Source: an uncultured Sphingomonadaceae bacterium
Lineage (GTDB): Bacteria; Pseudomonadota; Alphaproteobacteria; Sphingomonadales; Sphingomonadaceae
Reading direction: 5' to 3'
NCBI GenBank assembly: GCA_937996655.1
Contig: CALKUK010000012.1
Span: forward strand, 372,001-436,000
Length of the DNA stretch: 64,000 nucleotides
Numbering within the stretch: position 1 is the first letter of the stretch; each line of letters opens with the position of its first letter. Of this stretch, positions 8,731 through 16,318 are shown in pieces. Position numbers and translations under genes: made by a program. The notes beneath the pieces are model-generated. The model saw only the letters and a program-made list of their open reading frames with translations, was not told where the DNA came from and searched no databases.

Positions 8731-9845
8731 CCCGTCGCATCCTGCATTGCCATTCCACCTTTTCGCTTGGTGGAAAGGAAGCGCGGGCGGTGCGGTTGAT
8801 GAATGCCTTTGGCGACGCTGCCCAGCACACGATCTTGTCGGCCATGCCCGACCAGATGGGTGCGCGGGATGCGATTGACCCTGCCGTCACAGTGCACTTT
8901 CCAACCGACGCCCCCTCGTTGCAGGGCAAGCCGGGGCCGGGCCGCTATCGTGGGCTGGCGGATTATATGCGCGGTTTCGATCTGGTGTTGAGCTATAATT
9001 GGGGGGCAATGGATGTCGTCGGCGCGCGTCGCATGTTCCCCGCCGGCTGCCCACCGCTGATCCACCATGAGGACGGCTTTAACGTCGATGAGGCGGATCG
9101 GCTCAACTGGAAGCGCAACCTGTTCCGGCGGATGATGTTGCCAGCGGCCGACGCGCTGGTTGTCCCCAGTGTGCGGCTGGACGGGATTGCCCGCACTGTC
9201 TGGCGGCAACCGACCGCCCGCCTGCACCGCATCCCCAATGGGATCGATACGCCCCGCTATGCTGTTCCACCGGGCGCAGGGTCCATTCCGGGGCTGATAC
9301 GCACGGAGGGTGACGTCGTTATCGGCACACTGGCGGGTTTAAGGGCGGTGAAGAACCTGCCACGGCTTGTGCGGGCGGTGGCGGGCCTGCCTGCGCATGT
9401 GAAGCTGGTCATAGTCGGGGAGGGGCCGGAGCGCTCCGCCATTGCTGCCGAGGCTGCCAGAACGGGCTTGGCTGACCGGCTGCTGATGCCAGGCTTCCTT
9501 GCCGAGCCCCATCATTATGTCGGGCATTTCGACATTTTCGCTTTGTCATCGGACAGTGAGCAATTCCCGATCTCGCTGGTGGAGGCGATGGCCGCGGGTT
9601 TGCCGGTCGTCGCAACCGATGTGGGGGATGTGAAGGCCATGGTCGCGCATGAAAATCAGGATCTGATCGTGCCGCCGGTCGCGGAAAAATCTTTCGGAGC
9701 CGCGCTCGATCTTCTTTCATGGGATGCAACGATGCGGCGTCGTCTTGGTTTAGCCAATCAGGAAAAGGCGCGTGCCGACTATGACGAACAGGCGATGATT
9801 GCCCGTTATGCCGCACTTTACGGATTGCCCGATCCGTCGGTGTAG
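8727..9845 (+). CDS. GT4-family glycosyltransferase
   Basis: GT-B fold glycosyltransferase of 372 residues. The C-terminal domain has the GT4 signature in order: IGTLAGLRAVKNLPRLVRA, VGEGPER, a GFL turn, and the sugar-nucleotide binding ALSSDSEQFPISLVEAMAAGLPVVATDVGD. The N-terminal acceptor domain begins HCHSTFSLGGKEARAVRL, a form of the HxxxxxGGxE opening common in family 4. There is no signal peptide; it probably acts at the cytoplasmic face on a cell-envelope acceptor. It starts at GTG 8727 within the hydrolase stop (GTGA). The acceptor and sugar cannot be told from the sequence. Confidence 0.88.
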   Translation: MTRRILHCHSTFSLGGKEARAVRLMNAFGDAAQHTILSAMPDQMGARDAIDPAVTVHFPTDAPSLQGKPGPGRYRGLADYMRGFDLVLSYNWGAMDVVGARRMFPAGCPPLIHHEDGFNVDEADRLNWKRNLFRRMMLPAADALVVPSVRLDGIARTVWRQPTARLHRIPNGIDTPRYAVPPGAGSIPGLIRTEGDVVIGTLAGLRAVKNLPRLVRAVAGLPAHVKLVIVGEGPERSAIAAEAARTGLADRLLMPGFLAEPHHYVGHFDIFALSSDSEQFPISLVEAMAAGLPVVATDVGDVKAMVAHENQDLIVPPVAEKSFGAALDLLSWDATMRRRLGLANQEKARADYDEQAMIARYAALYGLPDPSV

Positions 9846-9991
9846 GGCCGTGGAATCCGATCGGCCAGAGGGCGCTTTTGAAACGCGTTCACAACGGTCC
9901 GTTTTTTCCGCCGACAGGTGCAACAAAGTCCGCGCATTTTAGAATCAACTGGGTATAGCAGACCGCGAAAATGGAAGTTTGCAGGGGCGCT

Positions 9992-11395
9992 ATGTTTAAG
10001 GGATTGAAGCCGATCATTTATCACGGACGCGAAGTCTGGCCGCTTGTTGAAGGCGGCAAGGGCGTTTCTGCGACCAACCATGCCAGTTCTGGCGCTTGGG
10101 CAGCGGCAGGCGGCATCGGCACTGTCTCTGCGGTAAACGCGGACAGCTATGACCCTACCGGCAAGATCGCGCCCCAAGTCTACGACGGCAAGACGCGCCG
10201 GGAACGGCATGAACAGCTGATCCAGTACGGCATTGAAGGCGCTGTTGCGCAGGTGAAGCTGGCCCATGAGATCTCGTCGGGCAAAGGCGCCATCAACATC
10301 AACGTCCTTTGGGAAATGGGCGGTGCGCAGCCGATTTTGCGCGGTGTTCTGGAACAGACCAAGGGCCTGATCCACGGCGTCACCTGTGGCGCTGGCATGC
10401 CGTATAAGCTGTCTGAAATTGCAGCCGAATTTGGTGTCTCTTATCTGCCCATCGTCAGCTCCGGCCGCGCCTTCCGCGCGCTGTGGAAGCGGGCTTATTC
10501 CAAGGTGCCGGAACTTTTGGGCGCGGTCGTCTATGAAGACCCCTGGCTGGCTGGCGGCCATAACGGCCTGTCTAACGCCGAAGACCCGTTGAAGCCGGAA
10601 GATCCCTATCCCCGCGTGAAGGCGCTGCGCGATGTGATGCGTGAGGCCGGGATTCCTGATGCCACGCCCATCGTGATGGCCGGCGGCGTCTGGTATCTGC
10701 GCGATTGGAATGAATGGATCGACAATCCGGAACTTGGCCAGATCGCTTTCCAATATGGCACGCGTCCGCTGCTGACGCAGGAAAGCCCCATCCCGCAGGG
10801 GTGGAAAGACCGGTTGATGACGCTGGAAGAAGGCGACGTCCTTCTCCACAAATTCTCTCCGACGGGCTTTTACTCAAGCGCGGTCAAAACGCCCTTCCTG
10901 CTCAGCCTGCAGGCCCGCAGTGACCGTCAGATCGCCTATGGCCGCGAACAGACCGAAACGCTGACGCACGAACTCGACGTCGGTGTGAAGGGCAAGAATT
11001 ACTGGGTCTCGCTCGCTGATCTGAAGCGCGCGCGCGAATGGTTTGGCGCAGGCTTCGCGTTCGCGCTCAAGTCGCCGGCCGACACCTTGGTGTTTGTGGC
11101 CGATGCGGAGCGCAAGATGATCCAGAAGGATCAGGCGGAATGCATGGGTTGCCTGTCGCATTGCGGCTTTTCGTCATGGAAAGATCATGACGACTACACC
11201 ACCGGTTACCTTGCCGACCCGCGCAGCTTCTGCATTCAAAAGACGCTGCAGGACATCTCCCATGGCGGCAATGTGGACGATAACCTCATGTTTGCCGGGC
11301 ACAATGCCTATAACTTCAAGCGTGACCCGTTCTATTCCAACGGCTTTGTGCCCACGGTGAAGCAACTGGTGGATCGCATCCTGACGGGCGATTGA
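9992..11395 (+). CDS. Nitronate monooxygenase-like flavoprotein with C-terminal Cys cluster
   Basis: FMN-dependent TIM-barrel protein of 467 residues in the 2-nitropropane dioxygenase/NMO group. The glycine-rich flavin region (SSGAWAAAGGIGTVSAVNA, about 31-49) and the GVTCGAGMPYKLSEIA and AGGVWY blocks support this. Beyond a typical NMO it has about 85 extra residues with Cys384, Cys387, Cys391 and Cys414 (C-x2-C-x3-C-x22-C), which could bind zinc or an iron-sulfur centre. The substrate is unknown. ATG 9992 has an AGGGG ribosome binding site; an earlier in-frame ATG at 9971 has none. Confidence 0.8.
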   Translation: MFKGLKPIIYHGREVWPLVEGGKGVSATNHASSGAWAAAGGIGTVSAVNADSYDPTGKIAPQVYDGKTRRERHEQLIQYGIEGAVAQVKLAHEISSGKGAININVLWEMGGAQPILRGVLEQTKGLIHGVTCGAGMPYKLSEIAAEFGVSYLPIVSSGRAFRALWKRAYSKVPELLGAVVYEDPWLAGGHNGLSNAEDPLKPEDPYPRVKALRDVMREAGIPDATPIVMAGGVWYLRDWNEWIDNPELGQIAFQYGTRPLLTQESPIPQGWKDRLMTLEEGDVLLHKFSPTGFYSSAVKTPFLLSLQARSDRQIAYGREQTETLTHELDVGVKGKNYWVSLADLKRAREWFGAGFAFALKSPADTLVFVADAERKMIQKDQAECMGCLSHCGFSSWKDHDDYTTGYLADPRSFCIQKTLQDISHGGNVDDNLMFAGHNAYNFKRDPFYSNGFVPTVKQLVDRILTGD

Positions 11396-11437
11396 TCGGG
11401 CGGGGGCCCTGTATCTGTCTAATTTAGTCTAACAATC

Positions 11438-11523
11438 CCGTTTGTGCTGAGCTTGTCGAAGCACTGTTCTTACCTTGCCGCAAAGCAGGAAGGACAGCCC
11501 TTCGACAGGCTCAGGGCGAACGG
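11438..11523. repeat. REP-like inverted repeat, family B (copy 1)
   Basis: Imperfect inverted repeat with arms of about 30 bases (left arm begins CCGTTTGTGCTGAGCTTGTC; right arm ends GCTCAGGGCGAACGG). A second copy lies at 60590-60679. It lies between the NMO-like gene and the end of amtB, i.e. between convergent genes. This short interspersed element recurs in many sphingomonad genomes (from general knowledge). Confidence 0.75.
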
Positions 11524-11565
11524 AGTGTGGGTGGCGCAAACGGAGGGTCTGAGCGTGCCTCCCCC

Positions 11566-12861
11566 TTAGTCCAATTCCCAGCCGCGTTCGCCGTGGCTGT
11601 GGAGGTCGAGGCCGTCATGCTCGGCTTCTTCATCCACGCGCATCGGGATCACGAAGGACACCATATAGGCCGCGATCAGCGTCATGATGGCGGTCCATGC
11701 CGCGACCGTCACCACGCCGACCAGCTGTGCGACGAGCTGCGTCGTAACGCTGGCGCCTTCGGCAAAGCCGCCGCCTCCGAACATTTCCGAGAACAGGATG
11801 GGCATGAAGAGCGAGCCGAGGATGCCGCCGACGCCGTGAACAGCAAAGACGTCGAGCGAGTCATCAATCTTCCAATTATGCTTTACGACCTGAACGACGA
11901 AGAAGCAGACTGTGCCGCCAAGCAGGCCAAGCAGGATCGCGCCCGTCGGCCCGACATAGCCTGCGGCCGGCGTGATGGTCGCCAGACCGGCGACGGCCCC
12001 CGTCACAATGCCAATCGACGTTGCCTTGCCGATGCGGATGCGTTCGATCAGCGCCCAAACCAAAGCTGCAGTGCAGGCCGCGAGATGCGTGTTGAGGATG
12101 GCTGTGGAGGCATCATCGGTTGCAGCCAGCGCAGAGCCGCCGTTAAAGCCGAACCAGCCAACCCAGAGCAGGCCAGCGCCCACCATGGTGAGGGCGGGGC
12201 TGTGCGGGGCCAGCAGGGATTTGTTGAAGCCACGGCGGGGCCCGAGCAGCTTGGCCACAATCAGCGCAGCGACGCCGGCTGTTGTGTGGACGACGATACC
12301 GCCTGCGAAATCCAGCGTGCCGATATCTGCGGCCAGCCAGCCGCCACCCCAGACCCAGCGGGCGACAGGGAGGTAGACGAGGACAGTCCACAGCGTGGAG
12401 AAAGCAACGACCCAGCCAAAGCGGACGCGCTCCACAAAGGCGCCGATAACAAGAGCCGGAGTGATGATCGCAAAGGTCATCTGGAACAGGGCAAAGGTGG
12501 ATTCCGGCAGGGTCGTCCCCGCACGCAGATCAGCCAGATTGGCCAGCATCACATTGCCAAATCCGCCCAGCCAGGGGGAACCTGTGCCGAAGACAAGGCT
12601 ATAGCCAAAGACCGCCCACAAAAGAGAGACGGTGCACAGGATCACAAAGCTGTGCATGATGACCGACAGCACGTTCTTTGCGCGGACAAGGCCGCCGTAG
12701 AACAGGCCGAGGCCGGGAATCGTCATCATCAGAACGAGCGCCGATGCCGTCAGGATCCAGGCGGTATCGCCGCTGTCCGACACGATTTCAGGCTGGGCAA
12801 AGGCGGCGGACGGAAAAGCCAGCGCCCCGGCGATCACTGCCGCACTACGACCAAATTTCAT
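11566..12861 (-). CDS. amtB: Ammonium transporter AmtB
   Basis: Amt/MEP/Rh family ammonium channel of 431 residues with a cleavable signal peptide (about residues 1-22, ending AFA) followed by 11 hydrophobic helices. The two pore histidines are seen in FAGGIVVHTTAG and VFAVHGVGGILG, and the family block DFAGGIVVH is intact. A GTG one codon upstream is possible, but ATG 12861 has the better GGGGGAG ribosome binding site. The C-terminal tail is soluble and charged (DEEAEHDGLDLHSHGE). No glnK/PII gene accompanies it here, unlike the usual glnK-amtB pair. Divergent from topA. Confidence 0.95.
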   Translation of the reverse strand: MKFGRSAAVIAGALAFPSAAFAQPEIVSDSGDTAWILTASALVLMMTIPGLGLFYGGLVRAKNVLSVIMHSFVILCTVSLLWAVFGYSLVFGTGSPWLGGFGNVMLANLADLRAGTTLPESTFALFQMTFAIITPALVIGAFVERVRFGWVVAFSTLWTVLVYLPVARWVWGGGWLAADIGTLDFAGGIVVHTTAGVAALIVAKLLGPRRGFNKSLLAPHSPALTMVGAGLLWVGWFGFNGGSALAATDDASTAILNTHLAACTAALVWALIERIRIGKATSIGIVTGAVAGLATITPAAGYVGPTGAILLGLLGGTVCFFVVQVVKHNWKIDDSLDVFAVHGVGGILGSLFMPILFSEMFGGGGFAEGASVTTQLVAQLVGVVTVAAWTAIMTLIAAYMVSFVIPMRVDEEAEHDGLDLHSHGERGWELD

Positions 12862-13015
12862 CACGCTCCCCCTTCAACCCCTTTTTATTTGCGGGCGTGC
12901 TAATTGCAGACACGCCGCGCTGCAAGTCCAAGCGGCATCGAAATGGCTGCTTGACGGACAGCGCGAAAGTCCATCACCCTCGCGCGTGTACACGAGAGAA
13001 GGTTTCCGGTCGGTT

Positions 13016-15565
13016 ATGAAGCTTGTAGTTGTAGAGTCGCCTGCCAAGGCAAAAACCATCGAAAAATATCTCGGCCCCGGCCATCGGGTGCTGGCAAGCT
13101 TCGGCCATGTGCGCGACTTGCCGGCCAAGGATGGCTCGGTCAATCCGGACGACGGCTTCGCCATGACCTGGGAGGCCTATGCCGACAAATCGAAGCAGCT
13201 GAAGGCCATCGCCGATGAGGCGAAGACCGCCGATACGCTGATCCTCGCAACTGACCCTGACCGCGAAGGAGAGGCGATCAGCTGGCACGTGCAGGAAGTG
13301 CTCGCCAAAAAGAAGGTGCTGCCCAAGCATGTGGAGCGTGTCACCTTCAACGCGATCACCAAGGCCGCCGTCACCGAGGCGATGGCAAGGCCCCGCGACC
13401 TCGACCATGATCTGATCGACGCCTACCGCGCGCGCCGTGCGCTCGACTATCTGGTCGGTTTCACACTTTCGCCTGTGCTGTGGCGCAAACTGCCGGGGGC
13501 CAAATCAGCGGGACGTGTCCAGTCGGTCGCGCTGCGGCTGATTGTCGACCGTGAACGTGAGATCGAGCTGTTCAAGGCGCAGGAATATTGGTCGGTCTTT
13601 GCCAACATGGAACATGACGGCGTGCCCTTTGTCGCGCGGCTCGTGCGCCACAAAGGTGAAAAGATCGACCGTCTGACCATCGGTAATGCCGGGGACGCGG
13701 CCAGCGCCAAGGCTGCGGTTGAGGACGGGCGCTTTTCCGTCGCGAGTGTTGAAACCAAGCCGCTCACGCGCAATCCCCCGCCGCCATTTACAACATCCAC
13801 CCTCCAGCAGGAGGCCGCGCGTAAGCTTGGCTTTTCTGCGACGCACACGATGCGGCTGGCGCAGGCGCTCTACGAAGATGGCGCGATCACCTATATGCGA
13901 ACCGATGGCGTCCAGATGGACCATTCCGCCATCAGTGCGGCACGCAACGCCATCGCCAACCGCTATGACGCCGGATATGTGCCGGACAAGCCGCGCCAAT
14001 ATCAGACGAAGGCCAAGAATGCGCAGGAAGCGCATGAGGCCATCCGCCCAACCGACTTTACCAAGGATCGCGCCGGCGGTGGGGATCATGCCCGCCTCTA
14101 TGAGCTCATCTTCAAGCGCGCCCTCGCCAGCCAGATGGCCTCGGCGCGGTTGGAACGCACCACAGTCGAAATGCTCGACGGAACGGGGCAGACGGGCTTG
14201 CGCGCGACGGGTCAGGTTGTGCTCTTCCCCGGTTTCCTTGCGCTCTATGAAGAAAGCCTCGACGACAGCGACGGGGATGAAGATGGCCGCCGCCTGCCGC
14301 GGATGAGCGAAGGTGATGCGCCTGCCAAAAAGTCGGTCGAATCTGAACAGCATTTCACGCAGCCGCCGCCGCGCTATTCCGAAGCGAGCCTCGTCAAGAA
14401 AATGGAAGAATTGGGGATTGGGCGTCCGTCCACCTATGCCTCCATTCTGCAGGTGCTGAAGGACCGCGACTATGTGAGCGTGGACCGCAATCGCTTCACA
14501 CCCAATGAAAGCGGCCGTCTGGTGATCGCCTTCTTGGAACGCTTCTTTGAACGCTATGTCGCCTATGATTACACAGCGGGCCTTGAAGATCAGCTCGACG
14601 ATGTCTCGGGCGGTCGTGCCCAGTGGCAGGCTGTGCTCGAAGCCTTTTGGCGGGACTTCAAGCCCAAGACTGTCGAGGTCATGGACCAAAAGCCGTCCGA
14701 AGTGACGGCAGCGCTTGATGAATTCCTCGCGCCCTTTCTGTTCCCGGAAAAGGAAGATGGTGGCGATCCGCGCCAATGCCCGGCCTGTGAGGCGGGCAAG
14801 CTTGCGTTGCGCGGCGGCCGCTTTGGCGCCTTTGTCGCCTGTTCCAACTATCCGGAATGCAAATTCACTCGCAAATTTGGCCAGCCGGGCAGCGATGGGG
14901 ATGCCGGGTCAAACGGCCCCGAGGTGCTGGGCCAGCATCCTGAGACGGGGCAGGACATCAGCCGCAAGTCGGGCCGCTTTGGCCCCTATGTGGAAATGGG
15001 CGAGGGTAAAGAGGCCAAGCGCGCCTCCATCCCCAAGGATATTCCGGGCGAAGAGTTCGGTTTGGATTGGGCTGTGAAGCTGCTCGATCTCCCGCGCACC
15101 ATTGGCGACCATCCAGAAACGGGCAAGCCGATCACCGCGAGCATCGGGCGCTATGGCCCTTATCTTGCGCATGACGGCAAATACGGGCGGCTCCAGTCCA
15201 CCCGCGACGTCTTTGAAACGGGCATGAATGCCGCAGTCGTCAAGCTTGCCGAGGCAGCGGCAGGCGGCGGTAGGGCCCGTGGGGCTGCGCGGGAGCCGTT
15301 GAAGGTGCTTGGCGCCCATCCGCGTACCACGCTGGAGCTCAAGGTCATTGAAGGCCGCTACGGGGCCTATGTGACCGATGGCACCACCAATGCGACGCTC
15401 CCCAAGACGGTGACACCCGAAGCGCTCACGCTGGAGGAGGCCGCCCAGTTGATCGACGAGCGCGCAGCTAAGGCCCCGGCCAAGGGCAAGAAAAAGGCGC
15501 CTGCCAAGAAGAAGGCACCGGCCAAGAAGAAAGCCGCGCCGAAGAAGAAGGCCGCTGCCGAATAG
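13016..15565 (+). CDS. topA: DNA topoisomerase I
   Basis: Type IA topoisomerase of 849 residues that relaxes negative supercoils. The order is: Toprim domain starting MKLVVVESPAKAKTIEKYLG with the acidic DPDREGE motif; the catalytic core with active-site Tyr in the ITYMRTDG block; a C4 zinc ribbon CPACEAGKLALRGGRFGAFVAC (Cys-x2-Cys and a partner pair CSNYPEC); then three or so glycine-rich TopA C-terminal repeats (GRFGPYVEMG, GRYGPYLAHD, GRYGAYVTDG); and a lysine/alanine-rich tail of about 30 residues. An upstream GTG at 12986 is in frame, but ATG 13016 is the conserved start. Only 5 nt separate it from the next gene. Confidence 0.97.
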   Translation: MKLVVVESPAKAKTIEKYLGPGHRVLASFGHVRDLPAKDGSVNPDDGFAMTWEAYADKSKQLKAIADEAKTADTLILATDPDREGEAISWHVQEVLAKKKVLPKHVERVTFNAITKAAVTEAMARPRDLDHDLIDAYRARRALDYLVGFTLSPVLWRKLPGAKSAGRVQSVALRLIVDREREIELFKAQEYWSVFANMEHDGVPFVARLVRHKGEKIDRLTIGNAGDAASAKAAVEDGRFSVASVETKPLTRNPPPPFTTSTLQQEAARKLGFSATHTMRLAQALYEDGAITYMRTDGVQMDHSAISAARNAIANRYDAGYVPDKPRQYQTKAKNAQEAHEAIRPTDFTKDRAGGGDHARLYELIFKRALASQMASARLERTTVEMLDGTGQTGLRATGQVVLFPGFLALYEESLDDSDGDEDGRRLPRMSEGDAPAKKSVESEQHFTQPPPRYSEASLVKKMEELGIGRPSTYASILQVLKDRDYVSVDRNRFTPNESGRLVIAFLERFFERYVAYDYTAGLEDQLDDVSGGRAQWQAVLEAFWRDFKPKTVEVMDQKPSEVTAALDEFLAPFLFPEKEDGGDPRQCPACEAGKLALRGGRFGAFVACSNYPECKFTRKFGQPGSDGDAGSNGPEVLGQHPETGQDISRKSGRFGPYVEMGEGKEAKRASIPKDIPGEEFGLDWAVKLLDLPRTIGDHPETGKPITASIGRYGPYLAHDGKYGRLQSTRDVFETGMNAAVVKLAEAAAGGGRARGAAREPLKVLGAHPRTTLELKVIEGRYGAYVTDGTTNATLPKTVTPEALTLEEAAQLIDERAAKAPAKGKKKAPAKKKAPAKKKAAPKKKAAAE

Positions 15566-15570
15566 GCTTT

Positions 15571-15870
15571 ATGGACCGCGCCACCATCTCCCTCGACGCT
15601 GAAGTCTGGCTGTGGACCTCGCAAGGCGCGTCCTGGCATTTTCTGACTGTGGGGGGAGAGGCGGCGGCAGAGGTGCGCTATGCGTCGCTGGGGTTGACGC
15701 GGGGCTTTGGCTCGGTGCCCGTGGAGGTGAAGATCGGCTCGACGCGCTGGCGCACCTCGCTCTTCCCCTCCAAGGCGTCCGGCGGCTTCATGCTCCCGTT
15801 AAAGGCGGCGGTGCGCAAGGCGGAAGGATTGAGGGTGGGGGACACCGTGTCGGTGACGCTCACCATCTGA
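15571..15870 (+). CDS. DUF1905 domain protein
   Basis: Small soluble beta-rich protein of 99 residues fitting DUF1905: an N-terminal WHFLTVGGE strand, RGFGSVPVEVKIG and a C-terminal RVGDTVSVTLTI. The family is uncharacterised and sometimes fused to YdeI-type domains. It follows topA by 5 nt and is probably co-transcribed, although no functional link is known. Confidence 0.75.
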   Translation: MDRATISLDAEVWLWTSQGASWHFLTVGGEAAAEVRYASLGLTRGFGSVPVEVKIGSTRWRTSLFPSKASGGFMLPLKAAVRKAEGLRVGDTVSVTLTI

Positions 15871-16104
15871 CGAGGCGCCGCATTCACGCATTTCCGTAAT
15901 GAGCCTGATCGGCACCGCATTGGTGCCATTTGCGGTGCAAATATTTTTGAGAATCTTTTTGACCCGCTTGCAATTTGCAAAGCTGAGGCAAGTCCGCGCG
16001 TCGCTGCATCGCAACGAGGAGGCCGCGCCATGAAGCGAGTCACATCTGCGACGAATTGAGTCCCTAAACTGTCAAATACCCTCTTGCGTCTCAGCGTGGA
16101 TGAG

Positions 16105-16151
16105 GCACTATGGATAGTGGCTGAGCCGGGGGGCAACCCAAGACATAGTGG
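16105..16151. promoter_or_regulatory. Tandem NrdR boxes upstream of nrdA
   Basis: Box 1 (16105-16120) is GCACTATGGATAGTGG, a perfect CACTAT/ATAGTG palindrome; box 2 (16136-16151) is ACCCAAGACATAGTGG. Each matches the NrdR consensus acaCwAtATaTwgtgt at about 12 of 16 positions. They are 31 bp apart, three helical turns, the tandem spacing typical of NrdR operators. NrdR represses ribonucleotide reductase genes when dATP/ATP is bound, so this is the likely main control of nrdAB. The nrdR gene is not in the window. Confidence 0.7.
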
Positions 16152-16196
16152 TTGGAGACGCGCAGAGCGATTTGCGACACAGACCATTTTGTGTCC

Positions 16197-16205
16197 TGTG
16201 GATAT
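16197..16205 (-). promoter_or_regulatory. Candidate DnaA box near nrdA
   Basis: TGTGGATAT reads ATATCCACA on the minus strand, 8 of 9 matches to TTATCCACA. DnaA binds upstream of nrdAB in E. coli, so a box here is plausible, but one 8/9 match can arise by chance. Confidence 0.35.
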
Positions 16206-16318
16206 CGGGGGCAGTCTGAAAATTCGGCGGTGAAAGCCGCCAAACATGGTATGAGCAGGGTTTCGACCCGAGTCGAACAAGAGTAGAACATCGCAGCGGC
16301 GATATGTTGGGGGCAAGA

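Larger units (their letters stand above)
15871..16318 (+). promoter_or_regulatory. 448-bp leader/control region of nrdAB
   Basis: No convincing gene lies here. It holds two NrdR-box-like palindromes (16105-16151) and a DnaA-box-like 9-mer (16197-16205), both annotated separately, and a 10-codon open frame at 16030-16059 behind a strong AGGAGG. That short frame starts ATGAAGCGAGTC and ends TGA; it lies upstream of the NrdR boxes, so it may precede the true transcript start. An A/T-rich patch (about 15938-15962) lies after the DUF1905 gene. Confidence 0.6.

Noticed and set aside
11527..12903. A 458-codon frame antisense to amtB
   Set aside because: Highly charged shadow translation without motifs; amtB is certain.
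12862..13015. Sigma-54 promoter for amtB
   Set aside because: The closest match has AG instead of GG at -24 and wrong spacing.
13505..14776. A 423-codon frame antisense to topA
   Set aside because: Low-quality composition and no family resemblance; topA covers the region with conserved domains.
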